Counted from the stretch's first letter, positions 54,008-63,705 are shown. The stretch is 64,000 nt of DNA from Peribacillus acanthi (GCF_003073175.1 NZ_QBBX01000009.1:110034-174033), one strand, 5' to 3'. Numbers and translations are program-made. The notes: generated by a model from the letters alone, not told the origin.

Positions 54008-54748
54008 ATGAAAATAGAAGTATGGTCTGATTTTGTCTGCCCATTTTGTTATATTGGAAAACGTCGTTTAGAAATGGCGCTTGCTAATTTTCCAAACAAA
54101 GAAGACGTGGAAGTGGAATTTAAGAGCTTTGAGTTAGATTCAAATGCGCCAAAGAATAGTGAGGTCCATATTAATGAGGCTCTTGCAAAGAAGTATGGCA
54201 TGAGTGTAGAGGATGCCAAGCGAGCTAATGATGGACTTAAAAAGCAAGCAGCTACAGTTGGTTTGGATTTTAATTTTGATAATATGAAGCCAACCAATAC
54301 ATTTGATGCACATCGGTTAACTAAATATGCAAAAACAGTTGGAAAAGAAAAAGAACTGACAGAAAAACTGCTTGCTGCATATTTTACAGAATCCAAGAAT
54401 CTTGGCAATCAAGAAACATTACTTGATATTTGTGAGTCTGTTGGATTAGTACGTAGTTCAGCACTGGCTGTACTCCATAATGAAAGCGAATTTGCTAATG
54501 ATGTGAGAATTGATCAAGCTATTGCTGGGCAATATGGCATTCGTGGAGTACCATATTTTATCATTAATCAAAAATATGCCATTTCAGGCGCACAACCAAC
54601 AGAAACCTTCATTAGCGCTCTTCAAAAGGTTTGGGATGAAGAAAATTCACAACCAATACTTCAAGAGCTTTCCTCTGAAAATGGTGGAAGTGAGTTTTGT
54701 ACGGATGAGGGCTGTGTAGTTCCAGATAAGGAAGAGGATCAAAATTAG
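54008..54748 (+). CDS. DsbA-family oxidoreductase, FrnE-like
   Basis: 246 aa from ATG 54008 (GAGGTG upstream; GTG 53999 overlaps that site). Thioredoxin fold with helical insert. Active site C11-P-F-C14 in DFVCPFCYIGKRR, and cis-Pro region GIRGVPYFIIN. No signal peptide, so it is cytosolic. A second Cys pair, CTDEGC, lies in the C-terminal tail, as seen in FrnE of Deinococcus. It probably acts in disulfide chemistry under oxidative stress. Confidence 0.87.
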   Translation: MKIEVWSDFVCPFCYIGKRRLEMALANFPNKEDVEVEFKSFELDSNAPKNSEVHINEALAKKYGMSVEDAKRANDGLKKQAATVGLDFNFDNMKPTNTFDAHRLTKYAKTVGKEKELTEKLLAAYFTESKNLGNQETLLDICESVGLVRSSALAVLHNESEFANDVRIDQAIAGQYGIRGVPYFIINQKYAISGAQPTETFISALQKVWDEENSQPILQELSSENGGSEFCTDEGCVVPDKEEDQN

Positions 54749-54777
54749 TAAATATCAAGAGGAAAATAGCTTTGCAA

Positions 54778-54818
54778 AGAGGGCGACTCATATTTTTTGA
54801 GTTGCCCTCATTTTATTT
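54778..54818. terminator. Bidirectional terminator between frnE-like and MFS genes
   Basis: GAGGGCGACTCA / GAGTTGCCCTC stem with flanking T- and A-rich runs. It serves both convergent genes. Confidence 0.88.
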
Positions 54819-55979
54819 TGTTTCAGAATTATTCACCATTAACATACAAACTAACGCTAATACCATACTACCAGCTGCAGCAAAAAATAAAATTCCATAA
54901 CCGTATATGTCAATGAACAAGCCTAAAATGGGTGGTGAAAAAATGGCTGCTAATGAAGAAACCAAATAGTATAATCCGGTCCGTGTTCCATAGCTATGTT
55001 CATTTCCAGTAGACACAATAAAAGGGTAGGCGTTGATATTGATACATGCCCAAAAAATCCCGCCAATTAATAACATGGTACGTAAGTAAAAGACAGATTG
55101 TACCCAACTTAATGTTAAAAAAACAAAACATAAGCCGATGATTCCGATTATAATTATTTTTTTCTTGCCAAATTTTGCGCCTAATAATCCACAGGGGATA
55201 GAGGATATTACGAAGCTTAATGAAAAAAAGGCTAAGGAAAAAGCGGATGCACTTTTAGATAGCCCCATTTCATTTACTCCATACAAAGTAAATAATGCTT
55301 CCATTCCTTGAATAGCAATAAACCAAAAAAAGATAGCTGCCAAAAGAAAAAGGGTTGGTGAATTTAATTCCATCCTATAGTTTATTTCCGAAGATGGCGA
55401 AACGGACTTATAGGGAATACAATCACGATTTTCTTTAATGTTAGTGTAAATAACCCATAAAGCAATTAAGAATACTGCTGAGACTGCCAAAAAAGGAAGA
55501 GATTCTTCAATATTAAATAAAATAGCACCGATGCTAAAGGCAAATATTGCCCCGCATCCACCCATGAAATTAATCACACCATTCGCTTTTGTTCGACTTG
55601 ATTCTGGTGTAATATCTGGCATTAATGCAATAGTGGGAGAGCGGAAAATAGCCATGGATAAATTCATACATATCATCAATATGATTAGAGAAATTAAACT
55701 ATTGTGGAATGGGATGATAGCAAAAAATAATGCAGCAATTGGTATTCCGAATAGCAAATATGGCATTCTTCGACCATAGCGTGTATTCGTTCGATCACTT
55801 CGGTTACCTATATAGGGCTGTAGAAAAAGAGCGATATAATTATCAATGGTCATAAGAAACCCAATAAGAGCTGTACTAGTAAGATAATCATTGAGAAAGA
55901 ATGGTACAAATCCGTTATATAAGGACCACCCTAAACTAATACTGAAAAATCCAAATCCTAATAACCAAGTTTTTTTCAT
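54813..55979 (-). CDS. MFS transporter, sugar-type (SLC45/MalT-like)
   Basis: 388 aa, 12 helices. The opening GFGFFSISLGWSLYNGFVPFFL and the loop SDRTNTRYGRRMP are typical of the SLC45/GPH-like disaccharide transporters. A central charged loop (residues ~185-205) splits two bundles. AAGGGAGA precedes ATG 55979. No sugar hydrolase is adjacent, so the substrate is open. The 270 bases upstream hold nothing I can assign. Confidence 0.78.
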   Translation of the reverse strand: MKKTWLLGFGFFSISLGWSLYNGFVPFFLNDYLTSTALIGFLMTIDNYIALFLQPYIGNRSDRTNTRYGRRMPYLLFGIPIAALFFAIIPFHNSLISLIILMICMNLSMAIFRSPTIALMPDITPESSRTKANGVINFMGGCGAIFAFSIGAILFNIEESLPFLAVSAVFLIALWVIYTNIKENRDCIPYKSVSPSSEINYRMELNSPTLFLLAAIFFWFIAIQGMEALFTLYGVNEMGLSKSASAFSLAFFSLSFVISSIPCGLLGAKFGKKKIIIIGIIGLCFVFLTLSWVQSVFYLRTMLLIGGIFWACININAYPFIVSTGNEHSYGTRTGLYYLVSSLAAIFSPPILGLFIDIYGYGILFFAAAGSMVLALVCMLMVNNSETK

Positions 55980-56249
55980 CGCATGTCTCCCTTAACGAAA
56001 TGATGAATCAATTTTAAATAAGAGAAAATGGGCATTTGGAGGAAATAGTTTTCAAGTTTTAGAGGGGATAGGAGAAACTGTATAAGAATTAATTAGGTAA
56101 CATGGGATACGTTTCTTTATTAATTCATTATACTCCGCAGGGTTAGGATTAGAATTTATCTACAAATATTAAACTAGCAATTTAAAGTATATGAGTGAAG
56201 GGTTTTTCAGGTAAATCACCCTAAGACACTAAAAATAGTAATATTATTT

Positions 56250-56942
56250 TTGAAAAGAATTAATATTATTTTTTCAACAAGTGGATGTCCCCAGCATAAT
56301 TTATGGATAAAACCAACTTTACAAAGGGGAATACTCAGTATTATTCACCCACATACGGAATTACGTTATATCAATGATAAAATCGGTTTTGGAGTTTTTG
56401 CAACTGAGTTCATCCCTAAAGGGACTATAGTCTGGGCTTTAGATGAACTCGATCAAATTCTCGAACCAGAATATATTGAAGGTTTAAATCATTATAATCG
56501 GGATGTGCTTAAGAAATACTCGTATCGAAATCAAGAGGGCAAATACATTCTTTGTTGGGATCTTGGGAGATTTGTAAACCACAGTTTTCACGCGAATTGT
56601 CTAGGGACTGCCTATGAATTTGAAGTGGCTATCAGGGATATTTTTCCTGGAGAGCAATTAACAGACGATTATGGCTCATTAAATATAGATTATCCATTTG
56701 AAGCTATGCCAGAAGAAGGAACAGAACGAAGAATTGTTTATCCCGATGACCTTCTTTATTACTCGGAGGAATGGGATCGTAAGGTGATTAGTGCTTTAAA
56801 GCATTTTAATGAAGTTGAGCAACCACTATTACATTTGATTCAACCCCAATTTATTGAAAAGGTGCAAATAGCTGCCAAAGAACAAATTCTACTCGACTCA
56901 ATAAAATCCATTTACTTTCACCGAAGGAATTATAAAAAATGA
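56250..56942 (+). CDS. SET-domain protein lysine methyltransferase-like
   Basis: 230 aa from TTG 56250. No ribosome site is visible and the first ~35 residues are not conserved, so the true start may be internal. The SET core is clear: GFGVFATEFIPKG near residue 46 (SAM-binding N-flank), RFVNHSFHANCLG near 110 (SAM/Lys channel), and DDYGSLN with the catalytic Tyr near 143. The C-terminal ~70 residues are helical. SET proteins methylate lysine, but the target here is unknown. No partner gene is evident. Confidence 0.78.
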   Translation: MKRINIIFSTSGCPQHNLWIKPTLQRGILSIIHPHTELRYINDKIGFGVFATEFIPKGTIVWALDELDQILEPEYIEGLNHYNRDVLKKYSYRNQEGKYILCWDLGRFVNHSFHANCLGTAYEFEVAIRDIFPGEQLTDDYGSLNIDYPFEAMPEEGTERRIVYPDDLLYYSEEWDRKVISALKHFNEVEQPLLHLIQPQFIEKVQIAAKEQILLDSIKSIYFHRRNYKK

Positions 56943-56972
56943 AAAAATGTCTCTCAATTCATGAGATTTTGG

Positions 56973-57007
56973 TAAAAAAAGAACCCTTGGCAATTACCGC
57001 CAAGGGT
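56973..57007 (-). terminator. Terminator of pepF
   Basis: ACCCTTGGC / GCCAAGGGT with T(7) on the minus strand. Confidence 0.9.
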
Positions 57008-57027
57008 CCCTATTCTATATATAATCC

Positions 57028-58842
57028 TTATTGAAATGAGCGTTCTAAATCATCGATTAATGACCCTACATATGAAACTGCTTGCTGGATTGGATCTGGC
57101 TTCGACATGTCTACCCCTGCAAGCTTTAATAACTCAAGCGGTTTCATTGTTCCACCTGCACGTAGAACGTCTAGCCAGCGATCTACAGCTGGTTGTCCTT
57201 CTTCCTGAATTAATTGTGCAACAGCAGTAGAGGCAGTTAAGCCAGCAGAGTAGGTGTAAGGGTATAATCCCATGTAATAATGAGGCTGTCTCATCCAAGT
57301 AAGCGCTGCCCCTTCATCAATTTCCACCGTATCTCCCCAGAATTCAACAAGAACGGCTTCTTTTACCTCTGTTAATGCTTTAGCTGTAAGTGCTTTACCG
57401 TCTTCTGCAAGTGCATATACTCTACGCTGAAACTCAGCTTCAAGCAAATGGGTGACGAAGTTGTGATAATAAGTACCTAATAATTGTAGGATTACCCAGC
57501 GTTTCATTTGTTTATCTTTATTTTGAGAAAGTAAATGTTGTCCTAATAATAGTTCATTCATCGTGGATGGTGCCTCAATGAAATACATCGATGGTCGAAC
57601 ATTCATGATTCTTTGATTTTTATTTGCTAAAAAAAAGTGACCTGCATGACCATATTCATGCGCTAACGTGAAGCATCCACGCATATTATCTGCCCATGTA
57701 ATAAGGATATACGGATGGGAGCCATATGGACTTGAACAGAAAGCTCCTGTTGATTTACCAACATTGTCTGCTAAATCTACCCATCTTTCTTTTAATCCCT
57801 TTTCAATGATTTCACTGTACTCAGGCCCCATTACTTTTAATGAATCGTGAATTAGTTTACTAGCTTCTTCGTATGTAATTTTAGGGTTGAATTCTGGATC
57901 AAGAGGTGCTTTCAAATCGCAAAACATCATTCGATCGAGTCCCAAAACATTCTTTTTCAATTGGGCGAAACGACGCATATGAGGTGCTAATTCTTTAAAA
58001 ATGATATCTAGCTGGTTATTGTACATTTCCAATGATACTTGATGAGGCTCTAATAACATATGTGTTACCGATTCATATTTACGTAAACGAGACAGGGTTA
58101 CCTGTTTTGTGACCTCTGTAGCGTAAGTAGTTGCGATCGTATTTTTATACTGTTTTAATGTCGAAACAAAAGATTTATAGGCTTTTCTACGAACTTCTGT
58201 GTCAGGAGAAAACTCATAGCGGCTTTCAAAAAGCGCAAAGGATACAGGCAATTCGTTTCCTTCTTCATCTAAGATAGGTGAAAATGACATATCTGCTAGC
58301 TTTGCCATTTCATAGATTTTATACGGTGAACCATGAACCTCACCCAATGAAGCAAGGACTTCTTCTGTTTCAGGGCTTAGTTTATGCTTTTTTGTTTCAA
58401 GCATCTCTAATAGATTTTTCTTAAATGGTTCTAGTGCAGCCTCTTCTTTAAGATATTTTTCTACCGTTTCTACCTCTAATGCAAGGATTTCAGAAGATAT
58501 GAAAGACAAAGCTGCCATAGATTTTGTACGCAAAGCGGAGATTTTCGAAGCATTAGCTTGATTAATAGGATCTGTTCCATCCGTAGATTGTTTTAACCCT
58601 GCAAATGTCATAACCTTTATAAGTTTCATCGATAGTTGTTCTTGTGCAGTTAGACACTCAAGCAATGCTTTTGGCCCTGTATGTAATGTTCCTTTAAAGC
58701 CATCAAATTTTTTTATCTCTTCTTCTATTTCCCTTATCTCTTCTTCCCATGCACTCTCAGAAGTGAATAAATCAGAGAGGTCCCATGTTAATTCTACAGG
58801 AACTTCAGTACGTGTAAGACGTTTTTCAATCGTTTTTACCAT
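57028..58842 (-). CDS. pepF: Oligoendopeptidase F
   Basis: 604 aa, full-length M3B metallopeptidase. Zinc motif H395-E396-Y-G-H399 in TLAHEYGHAGHF, preceded by the helical N-terminal lobe and followed by EAPSTMNELLLG with the third ligand. It degrades medium-size peptides (about 7-17 residues) in the cytosol. AAGGAGGAGA precedes ATG 58842. Monocistronic. Confidence 0.95.
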   Translation of the reverse strand: MVKTIEKRLTRTEVPVELTWDLSDLFTSESAWEEEIREIEEEIKKFDGFKGTLHTGPKALLECLTAQEQLSMKLIKVMTFAGLKQSTDGTDPINQANASKISALRTKSMAALSFISSEILALEVETVEKYLKEEAALEPFKKNLLEMLETKKHKLSPETEEVLASLGEVHGSPYKIYEMAKLADMSFSPILDEEGNELPVSFALFESRYEFSPDTEVRRKAYKSFVSTLKQYKNTIATTYATEVTKQVTLSRLRKYESVTHMLLEPHQVSLEMYNNQLDIIFKELAPHMRRFAQLKKNVLGLDRMMFCDLKAPLDPEFNPKITYEEASKLIHDSLKVMGPEYSEIIEKGLKERWVDLADNVGKSTGAFCSSPYGSHPYILITWADNMRGCFTLAHEYGHAGHFFLANKNQRIMNVRPSMYFIEAPSTMNELLLGQHLLSQNKDKQMKRWVILQLLGTYYHNFVTHLLEAEFQRRVYALAEDGKALTAKALTEVKEAVLVEFWGDTVEIDEGAALTWMRQPHYYMGLYPYTYSAGLTASTAVAQLIQEEGQPAVDRWLDVLRAGGTMKPLELLKLAGVDMSKPDPIQQAVSYVGSLIDDLERSFQ

Positions 58843-58944
58843 TTTTATCTCCTCCTTACTTTTCTATGTATAATGATATATTGTTAGAAAATTTAGTCAA
58901 ATATATTTAACTATTTATTTACAAAAATAATAGTATTTTGGTAA

Positions 58945-59061
58945 TTTCACAAAATATTATATTCAGTAACTGTTATTAACTTCGTTTCAGCGGATGTTGT
59001 AAACAAACAAGGGTTTAAAGTAACAACAACTCCCAAAACTGTGACAGTAGTACAACCATAA
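58945..59061 (+). pseudogene. Remnant of the 3' end of an unknown gene
   Basis: After a stop at 58942 the frame is open to TAA 59059 and reads VINFVSADVVNKQGFKVTTT, then PKTVTVVQP. The Lys/Thr/Val-rich end looks like a surface-protein C-terminus. No start or ribosome site exists. It lies in the 400-base gap between pepF and the DUF3311 gene. The family is not recognised and chance is possible. Confidence 0.35.
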
Positions 59062-59091
59062 TTTTACAATAATTTGTAAAGTGATATTACA

Positions 59092-59136
59092 GAAAAAGCT
59101 CATCCTTTTGTATTGATACATGGATGAGCTTTTTCT
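59092..59136. terminator. Strong hairpin terminator before the DUF3311 gene
   Basis: AAAAAGCTCATCC / GGATGAGCTTTTT with an inner stem. It would end transcription from the remnant upstream. Confidence 0.88.
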
Positions 59137-59243
59137 ATGTGTATTTTACCATTTATAAACATTTTACTTGTTTTATTTTTTAATAATTGATATATTCTTA
59201 ATATTCTAAAATAGTATATTGTAAAAACAAGGAGGTTTTAAAT

Positions 59244-59447
59244 GTGAGCAAAAAAATCGTGATCGGAATTTTAGTGGTTATACCTTTTATTCTTTTGTTA
59301 GTTGCAATTCCTTTTGTAAATCGAATTGAGCCTTTCATTCTTGGGCTGCCATTCCTACATTTTTGGCTAGCTTTAGGGATGATTATCACACCACTATGCA
59401 CATATGGGATTTATCAAATCCAGAAATCTGAAGGGAGCATTGAATGA
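59244..59447 (+). CDS. DUF3311 membrane protein (YhjC-like)
   Basis: 67 aa, two membrane helices. GTG 59244 is preceded by AGGAGG. The motif FVNRIEPFILGLPFLHFW is the DUF3311 landmark. It overlaps the symporter start by four bases (ATGA), a pairing also seen in B. subtilis yhjC-yhjB. Such small subunits probably assist assembly or activity of the symporter. Confidence 0.88.
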   Translation: MSKKIVIGILVVIPFILLLVAIPFVNRIEPFILGLPFLHFWLALGMIITPLCTYGIYQIQKSEGSIE

Positions 59448-60946
59448 TGCAAGGTAATCTTACAGCTTTGTTAATCACAAGTTTCATAGTTTTATCAGTT
59501 GTATTAATCGGATTTATTGCTGGACGGGATAAAGCGAGTAGAAGCTCTGTCGAAGAATGGTCTGTTGGTGGAAGACGATTTGGAGCATTGTTAGTTTGGT
59601 TATTAATAGGTGCTGACCTTTACACTGCTTATACATTTTTAGGGTTAACTAGCACAGCCTATTCAGCTGGGAGTCTAGCTTTCTTCTCAATTCCTTATAC
59701 AATTATTGCATTTTTTATTTCTTATTTCTTTTTACCAAAGTTATGGAAAGTGTCTAAAATACATAAATTAACAACGCTTGCTGATTATGCTAAGGAAAGG
59801 TTTGATAGTAAATTACTTTCTTTATTAATCGCAATTGTTGGAGTGTTAATGCTTATACCTTATATTGATTTACAGTTAGCTGGGATTCAAGATACGTTAA
59901 CAGTAGCTGGAACAGGATACATCAATGTCAAAGTTGTTGTAATCCTATCATTTTTACTAGTAGCGCTTTATACATTCTTTAGCGGGATAAAAGGACCTAC
60001 CTATACAGCTATTATTAAAGATATTTTAGTATGGGTCATTATGTTATTCCTTGTTGCGTCACTTCCAATCATCCATTTTGGAGGTTGGGGATCCATGATG
60101 GATAAACTCGTTGTAGATTCTCCGCAGCTTTTAACGATTCCTACAACAGGTCCAAAAGGTATACCATGGTTTGTCACAGCATCATTAGTTTCTGGATTGG
60201 CTTTATTTATGTGGGCCCATGCCGCAACTGGCGTATTTACTGCTAAAAGTGCGGACGCTCTTCGTAAAAATGCAATCTTTTTGCCACTTTATAATATTGT
60301 TTTGATTCTTGTTATTTTCTTAGGTTTTGTTGCCTTTCATGTACTGCCAGAAGGAAGCAATCCACGTTTCGCATTATTACATTTAATTCAAATGTCATAC
60401 GGTGGTGTTGTTCAAGGTTTAGCATATTCTACTATTGCACTGGCATCACTTATTCCTTGCTCAATTATGGCGATCGGCGCTTCAAACCTTTTTGCGAATA
60501 ATATTTATCGTGATTTCATTAATCCCAATGTAAAGCCTGCTAAATTAACAATGATTACTCGCTCGATGGTATTTGTCGTAATTGGTTTAGCATTGATCTT
60601 TGGGATGCTATTCCCGACAGCACTTGTATCTCTTCAGCTTTTAGGTGTTTCTGGAATGGTTCAAATCTTCCCTGCAATTGTCTTTAGTCTGTTCTGGAGA
60701 AGACAAACGAAAGAGGCTACAATCATCGGTTTAATCGTTGGATTAATTGTAACCTTTACTGTGTATGCAACTGGAAGTTCATTCGGTATTTATGAAGGTT
60801 TCTGGGGATTACTTGCAAACGTAGCAGTACTAGTTGTACTAAATCCTATTTTCGAAAAGAAGGCATTGCTAAAAACGAATCCAATCATCGAACAATTATT
60901 TTCGAAGCAAGCAGAATCAGAGAAACTTTCAAAGAAAAGTGCTTAA
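59444..60946 (+). CDS. Sodium:solute symporter (YhjB-like)
   Basis: 500 aa, SSS family, 13 predicted helices. Landmarks: GRDKASRSSVEEWSVGGRRF after helix 1, LQLAGIQDTL, and SGIKGPTYTAIIKDILVW typical of the SSS signature. Coupled by a four-base overlap to the DUF3311 gene. Relatives carry monocarboxylates or pantothenate; the substrate is not fixed by sequence. Confidence 0.88.
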   Translation: MMQGNLTALLITSFIVLSVVLIGFIAGRDKASRSSVEEWSVGGRRFGALLVWLLIGADLYTAYTFLGLTSTAYSAGSLAFFSIPYTIIAFFISYFFLPKLWKVSKIHKLTTLADYAKERFDSKLLSLLIAIVGVLMLIPYIDLQLAGIQDTLTVAGTGYINVKVVVILSFLLVALYTFFSGIKGPTYTAIIKDILVWVIMLFLVASLPIIHFGGWGSMMDKLVVDSPQLLTIPTTGPKGIPWFVTASLVSGLALFMWAHAATGVFTAKSADALRKNAIFLPLYNIVLILVIFLGFVAFHVLPEGSNPRFALLHLIQMSYGGVVQGLAYSTIALASLIPCSIMAIGASNLFANNIYRDFINPNVKPAKLTMITRSMVFVVIGLALIFGMLFPTALVSLQLLGVSGMVQIFPAIVFSLFWRRQTKEATIIGLIVGLIVTFTVYATGSSFGIYEGFWGLLANVAVLVVLNPIFEKKALLKTNPIIEQLFSKQAESEKLSKKSA

Positions 60947-60979
60947 TGTTTTTTCTACCAATAAGGTTCTTGTCAAATG

Positions 60980-61019
60980 GAGGGCGACTCTCAAAATTGA
61001 AGAGTCAGCCCTTTTTTTA
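60980..61019 (+). terminator. Terminator of the symporter operon
   Basis: GAGGGCGACTCT / AGAGTCAGCCCTT hairpin with T(7). Confidence 0.88.
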
Positions 61020-61032
61020 TTGACTGCATACT

Positions 61033-61227
61033 TTAGAAAAAACTCGGTGCATATTTAATCCAATAATATAAAACATAAAACCAACTGAAAATGCCGTGTA
61101 TGATTGCCCAACCGATTGATTGATATGCCGTGTATGAGATAACCATTGCAAGGCAGCTTCCGAAGCCAACTCCATTTTTTATGACCGTTTTTGTTTTATA
61201 CGGTTTTTGGTGACAGGAGTGAGTCAT
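61033..61227 (-). CDS. Small two-helix membrane protein, unknown
   Basis: 64 aa from ATG 61227 with GGGAGGAAA upstream. A six-codon longer frame lacks a ribosome site. A polar Cys/His-containing head (THSCHQKPYK) precedes two hydrophobic segments, GFGSCLAMVISYTAY and WAIIHGIFSWFYVLYYW. I recall similar proteins in many Bacillus genomes but no function. Confidence 0.68.
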   Translation of the reverse strand: MTHSCHQKPYKTKTVIKNGVGFGSCLAMVISYTAYQSIGWAIIHGIFSWFYVLYYWIKYAPSFF

Positions 61228-61308
61228 TGGATTTCCTCCCTTCATATTTCTTTCACTTCCTCAATTTAATGTTATTGAGAAAGTAAGGAGAATATTTCAG
61301 GTGAAAAA

Positions 61309-61361
61309 TAAAAAAGCCAACCTAAAACTCATTTCCCCTGAGTGTCTAGGTTGGCTTTTTG
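61309..61361. terminator. Terminator at the 3' end of the NlpC/P60 gene
   Basis: AAAAAGCCAACCT / AGGTTGGCTTTTT, perfect stem, T-runs on both strands. It lies 18 bases past the stop of the minus-strand hydrolase gene. Confidence 0.92.
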
Positions 61362-61378
61362 AAAATTTTTAGCTGTTT

Positions 61379-62044
61379 TTATAACGTTTTAGCTCCTAAG
61401 TAACGTGGTTTCCAATATGTGCTATTCATGTAGTCAATTTTAATTCCTTTTGAAGATGTTGCACTAATGAACTGGTTGTTACCTAAGTAAATCCCTACAT
61501 GTGATGGTCCAGTTGAATACGTTTGGAAGAATACAAGATCCCCAACAACGGGAGCGCTTACTTTTAATCCAACGTTTGAGAAAAGACTAGCAGCTGTGCG
61601 AGGAAGTGCAACACCTTGTGAGTTCTTGAATACGTAGTAAATGTAGCCAGAGCAGTCAAATCCTGATGGGCTTGTCCCGCCCCATTTATAAGGAACTCCT
61701 ATGAATTTTTTTGCATAGCTAACTAAGGAAGCAGTGTTGACATGATAAACGCCTAGTTTATTGAATGTATTTCGGCCAGAAATGCCGTCAGCAGTCAAAC
61801 CCTTTGCGCTTTGAAACTTCCGTACAGCTCCAGTTGTAGATGTTCCATAATATTTAGTTAAAGATCCACCATATGTAAGGTATCCTTTTTGTTTCAACAA
61901 TGTTTGAAGCTGTAAAACGTCATAATGTGTCATTGTTGGTCGTAATGTTTGGTCTCCGATATTGGCAGATGCACCCGTCGGTGAAAAAAGAAGTGTAGAT
62001 GCTAAGACAGTGGTAGCTGCAGCGGATGAAATCCATTTTTTCAT
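61379..62044 (-). CDS. Secreted NlpC/P60 endopeptidase with peptidoglycan-binding domain
   Basis: 221 aa. Signal peptide ending near ASA (residue ~27), a PG_binding_1 domain (~42-97), then NlpC/P60 (~103-221). Catalytic Cys in GFDCSGYIYY, His in GPSHVGIYLG and the third polar residue near ISATSS. It cleaves D-Glu-meso-DAP bonds in wall peptides, as LytF/CwlO-type autolysins do. TTAGGAGGA precedes ATG 62044. Confidence 0.9.
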   Translation of the reverse strand: MKKWISSAAATTVLASTLLFSPTGASANIGDQTLRPTMTHYDVLQLQTLLKQKGYLTYGGSLTKYYGTSTTGAVRKFQSAKGLTADGISGRNTFNKLGVYHVNTASLVSYAKKFIGVPYKWGGTSPSGFDCSGYIYYVFKNSQGVALPRTAASLFSNVGLKVSAPVVGDLVFFQTYSTGPSHVGIYLGNNQFISATSSKGIKIDYMNSTYWKPRYLGAKTL

Positions 62045-62349
62045 GTTGATTTGTTTCCTCCTAAAACTCTATTACTCTATGTATTTGTTATTATCCTACG
62101 ATAAGAATGTAACAATAAACGCTCATTTCGGTTACAGTTATATTACAAATTTTAGGAGGTAAAACTTGCTAAAAAGTTAGGTATTGACTCTAGTTAAATC
62201 TCGATATTAAAGGCTTTTTCATGTGTATTTTGTAGTAGGGATATTAGGATTGTGTTTAAAATATTCCTCTAATTCCAAAATATTGAAATAACATTTTGGG
62301 TAGGTTTGGAAATGAAACCGAATTGTTGAAGGGTGTCAGAAAATTACCA

Positions 62350-62409
62350 TTGAATACGAACGTATATTCTATTACTATTAAGGAGAAGACAAATACGAAC
62401 ATATATTCT
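62350..62409 (+). promoter_or_regulatory. SOS promoter of uvrX with two LexA boxes
   Basis: TTGAAT (62350-62355), 17-base spacer, TACTAT (62373-62378). Two CGAAC-N4-ATTCT boxes at 62357-62370 and 62396-62409 are close to the Bacillus LexA consensus CGAACNNNNGTTCG. The first covers the promoter spacer, the second the early transcript. The 280 bases upstream hold nothing I can assign. Confidence 0.75.
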
Positions 62410-62426
62410 GTTTTGAGGTGAGTAAC

Positions 62427-63683
62427 GTGGAGTATGACAAAATGCCAAATCATCATATCTTGTGTGTGGATATGAAAAGCTTTTATGCGAGCTGTTCGGC
62501 TGTCATGAAGGGAGAAGATCCGCTTGAGTCATATATCGCCATTGTTGGGGATGAAAATCGTAAAGGGAGTGTCGTTTTGGCTGCTTCACCGCGACTAAAA
62601 AAAGAGTTTGGGATTAAAACAGGGTCCCGAATGTTTGAAATCCCGAATGATCCACGCATTCAATTTGTCGAACCGAAGATGTCGACTTATTTACGGATTT
62701 CTACGGAAATTACCCGGTTGTTTCAGCGCTACGTACCTAAGGAAGCGATTCATACGTATAGTGTCGATGAAAGTTTTTTAAAGGTCGATGGGGCGTTGCC
62801 TTTATGGGGAGATGTCAAAACGATAGCACAGAAAATCAAGGATGAAATTGAACGGGAATTCCAGCTTCCGTGTGCGATTGGAATTGGGCCGAACATGTTG
62901 CTTGCTAAATTGTGTCTGGACTTAGAAGCGAAAAAGAAAGGTATCGCGCAGTGGACATACGAAGATGTGAAGGAAAAACTTTGGAAGGTTTCACCGCTTA
63001 GTGAAATGTGGGGGATTGGGAGAAGGGTACAGAAAACCTTGAATGGCATGGGGATTTTCACGGTCGGTCAACTCGCAAATTATAGTTTGGAAAAGCTGGA
63101 GAAAAAATTTGGGGTCATGGGCAACCAGCTCTATTATCATGCATGGGGGATTGACTTGTCCGAGATTGGAGCCCCGATTATGGAGGGGCAAATCAGTTTT
63201 GGAAAGAGTCAAATTTTGCTTCGAGATTATAAAGAAGAACAAGAAATTAAACACGTTATTCTTGAAATATGTGAAGAAGTGGCCAGACGAGCGCGTACGC
63301 ATAGGAAGGCAGGTAGAACAATCAGTCTTGGGATTGGCTATAGCCAGGATGAGTTTGGAGGTGGATTTTTACGTTCTAGGTCGATTGAGCAGCCTACTAA
63401 CATCACTATGGATTTATACAAAGTTTGCCTTGAACTGTTCCGTGAACATTACGAAGGGAAGACGGTCAGGCAAATCTCTCTTTCGCTATCCAATATTACC
63501 GATGACGTTCAAATGCAGCTGACCTTGTTTGAGCCAAATCGATGGAAAAAAAGGGAGCTCGGGTATACAGTCGATCATATTCGAGGTCGTTTTGGCTCCA
63601 GGTCATTACTTCGTGCTGTCTCCTACACAGAAGCGGGAACGGCCGTTTATCGAAGCAAGCTAGTAGGGGGGCATAAAGCTTAG
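62427..63683 (+). CDS. uvrX: Y-family DNA polymerase UvrX
   Basis: 418 aa from GTG 62427 (GAGGTGA six bases upstream). Carboxylates D15 (LCVDMKSFYASC) and D114-E115 (TYSVDESFLKVDG). A clamp-binding motif MQLTLF lies in the last 60 residues. It is closer to the UvrX/YqjW branch than to the DinB gene at 15986. LexA boxes upstream show SOS control. The local GC is higher than the window average, in line with a transferable uvrX-yolD cassette, although yqjW-yqjX occupies a similar place in B. subtilis. Confidence 0.9.
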   Translation: MEYDKMPNHHILCVDMKSFYASCSAVMKGEDPLESYIAIVGDENRKGSVVLAASPRLKKEFGIKTGSRMFEIPNDPRIQFVEPKMSTYLRISTEITRLFQRYVPKEAIHTYSVDESFLKVDGALPLWGDVKTIAQKIKDEIEREFQLPCAIGIGPNMLLAKLCLDLEAKKKGIAQWTYEDVKEKLWKVSPLSEMWGIGRRVQKTLNGMGIFTVGQLANYSLEKLEKKFGVMGNQLYYHAWGIDLSEIGAPIMEGQISFGKSQILLRDYKEEQEIKHVILEICEEVARRARTHRKAGRTISLGIGYSQDEFGGGFLRSRSIEQPTNITMDLYKVCLELFREHYEGKTVRQISLSLSNITDDVQMQLTLFEPNRWKKRELGYTVDHIRGRFGSRSLLRAVSYTEAGTAVYRSKLVGGHKA

Positions 63684-63705
63684 GGTTGAAAAGGGAGGGA
63701 TGAAC

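Noticed and set aside
63043-63522. 159-codon plus-strand frame inside uvrX
   Set aside because: Shadow frame of uvrX; the uvrX frame carries all polymerase motifs.
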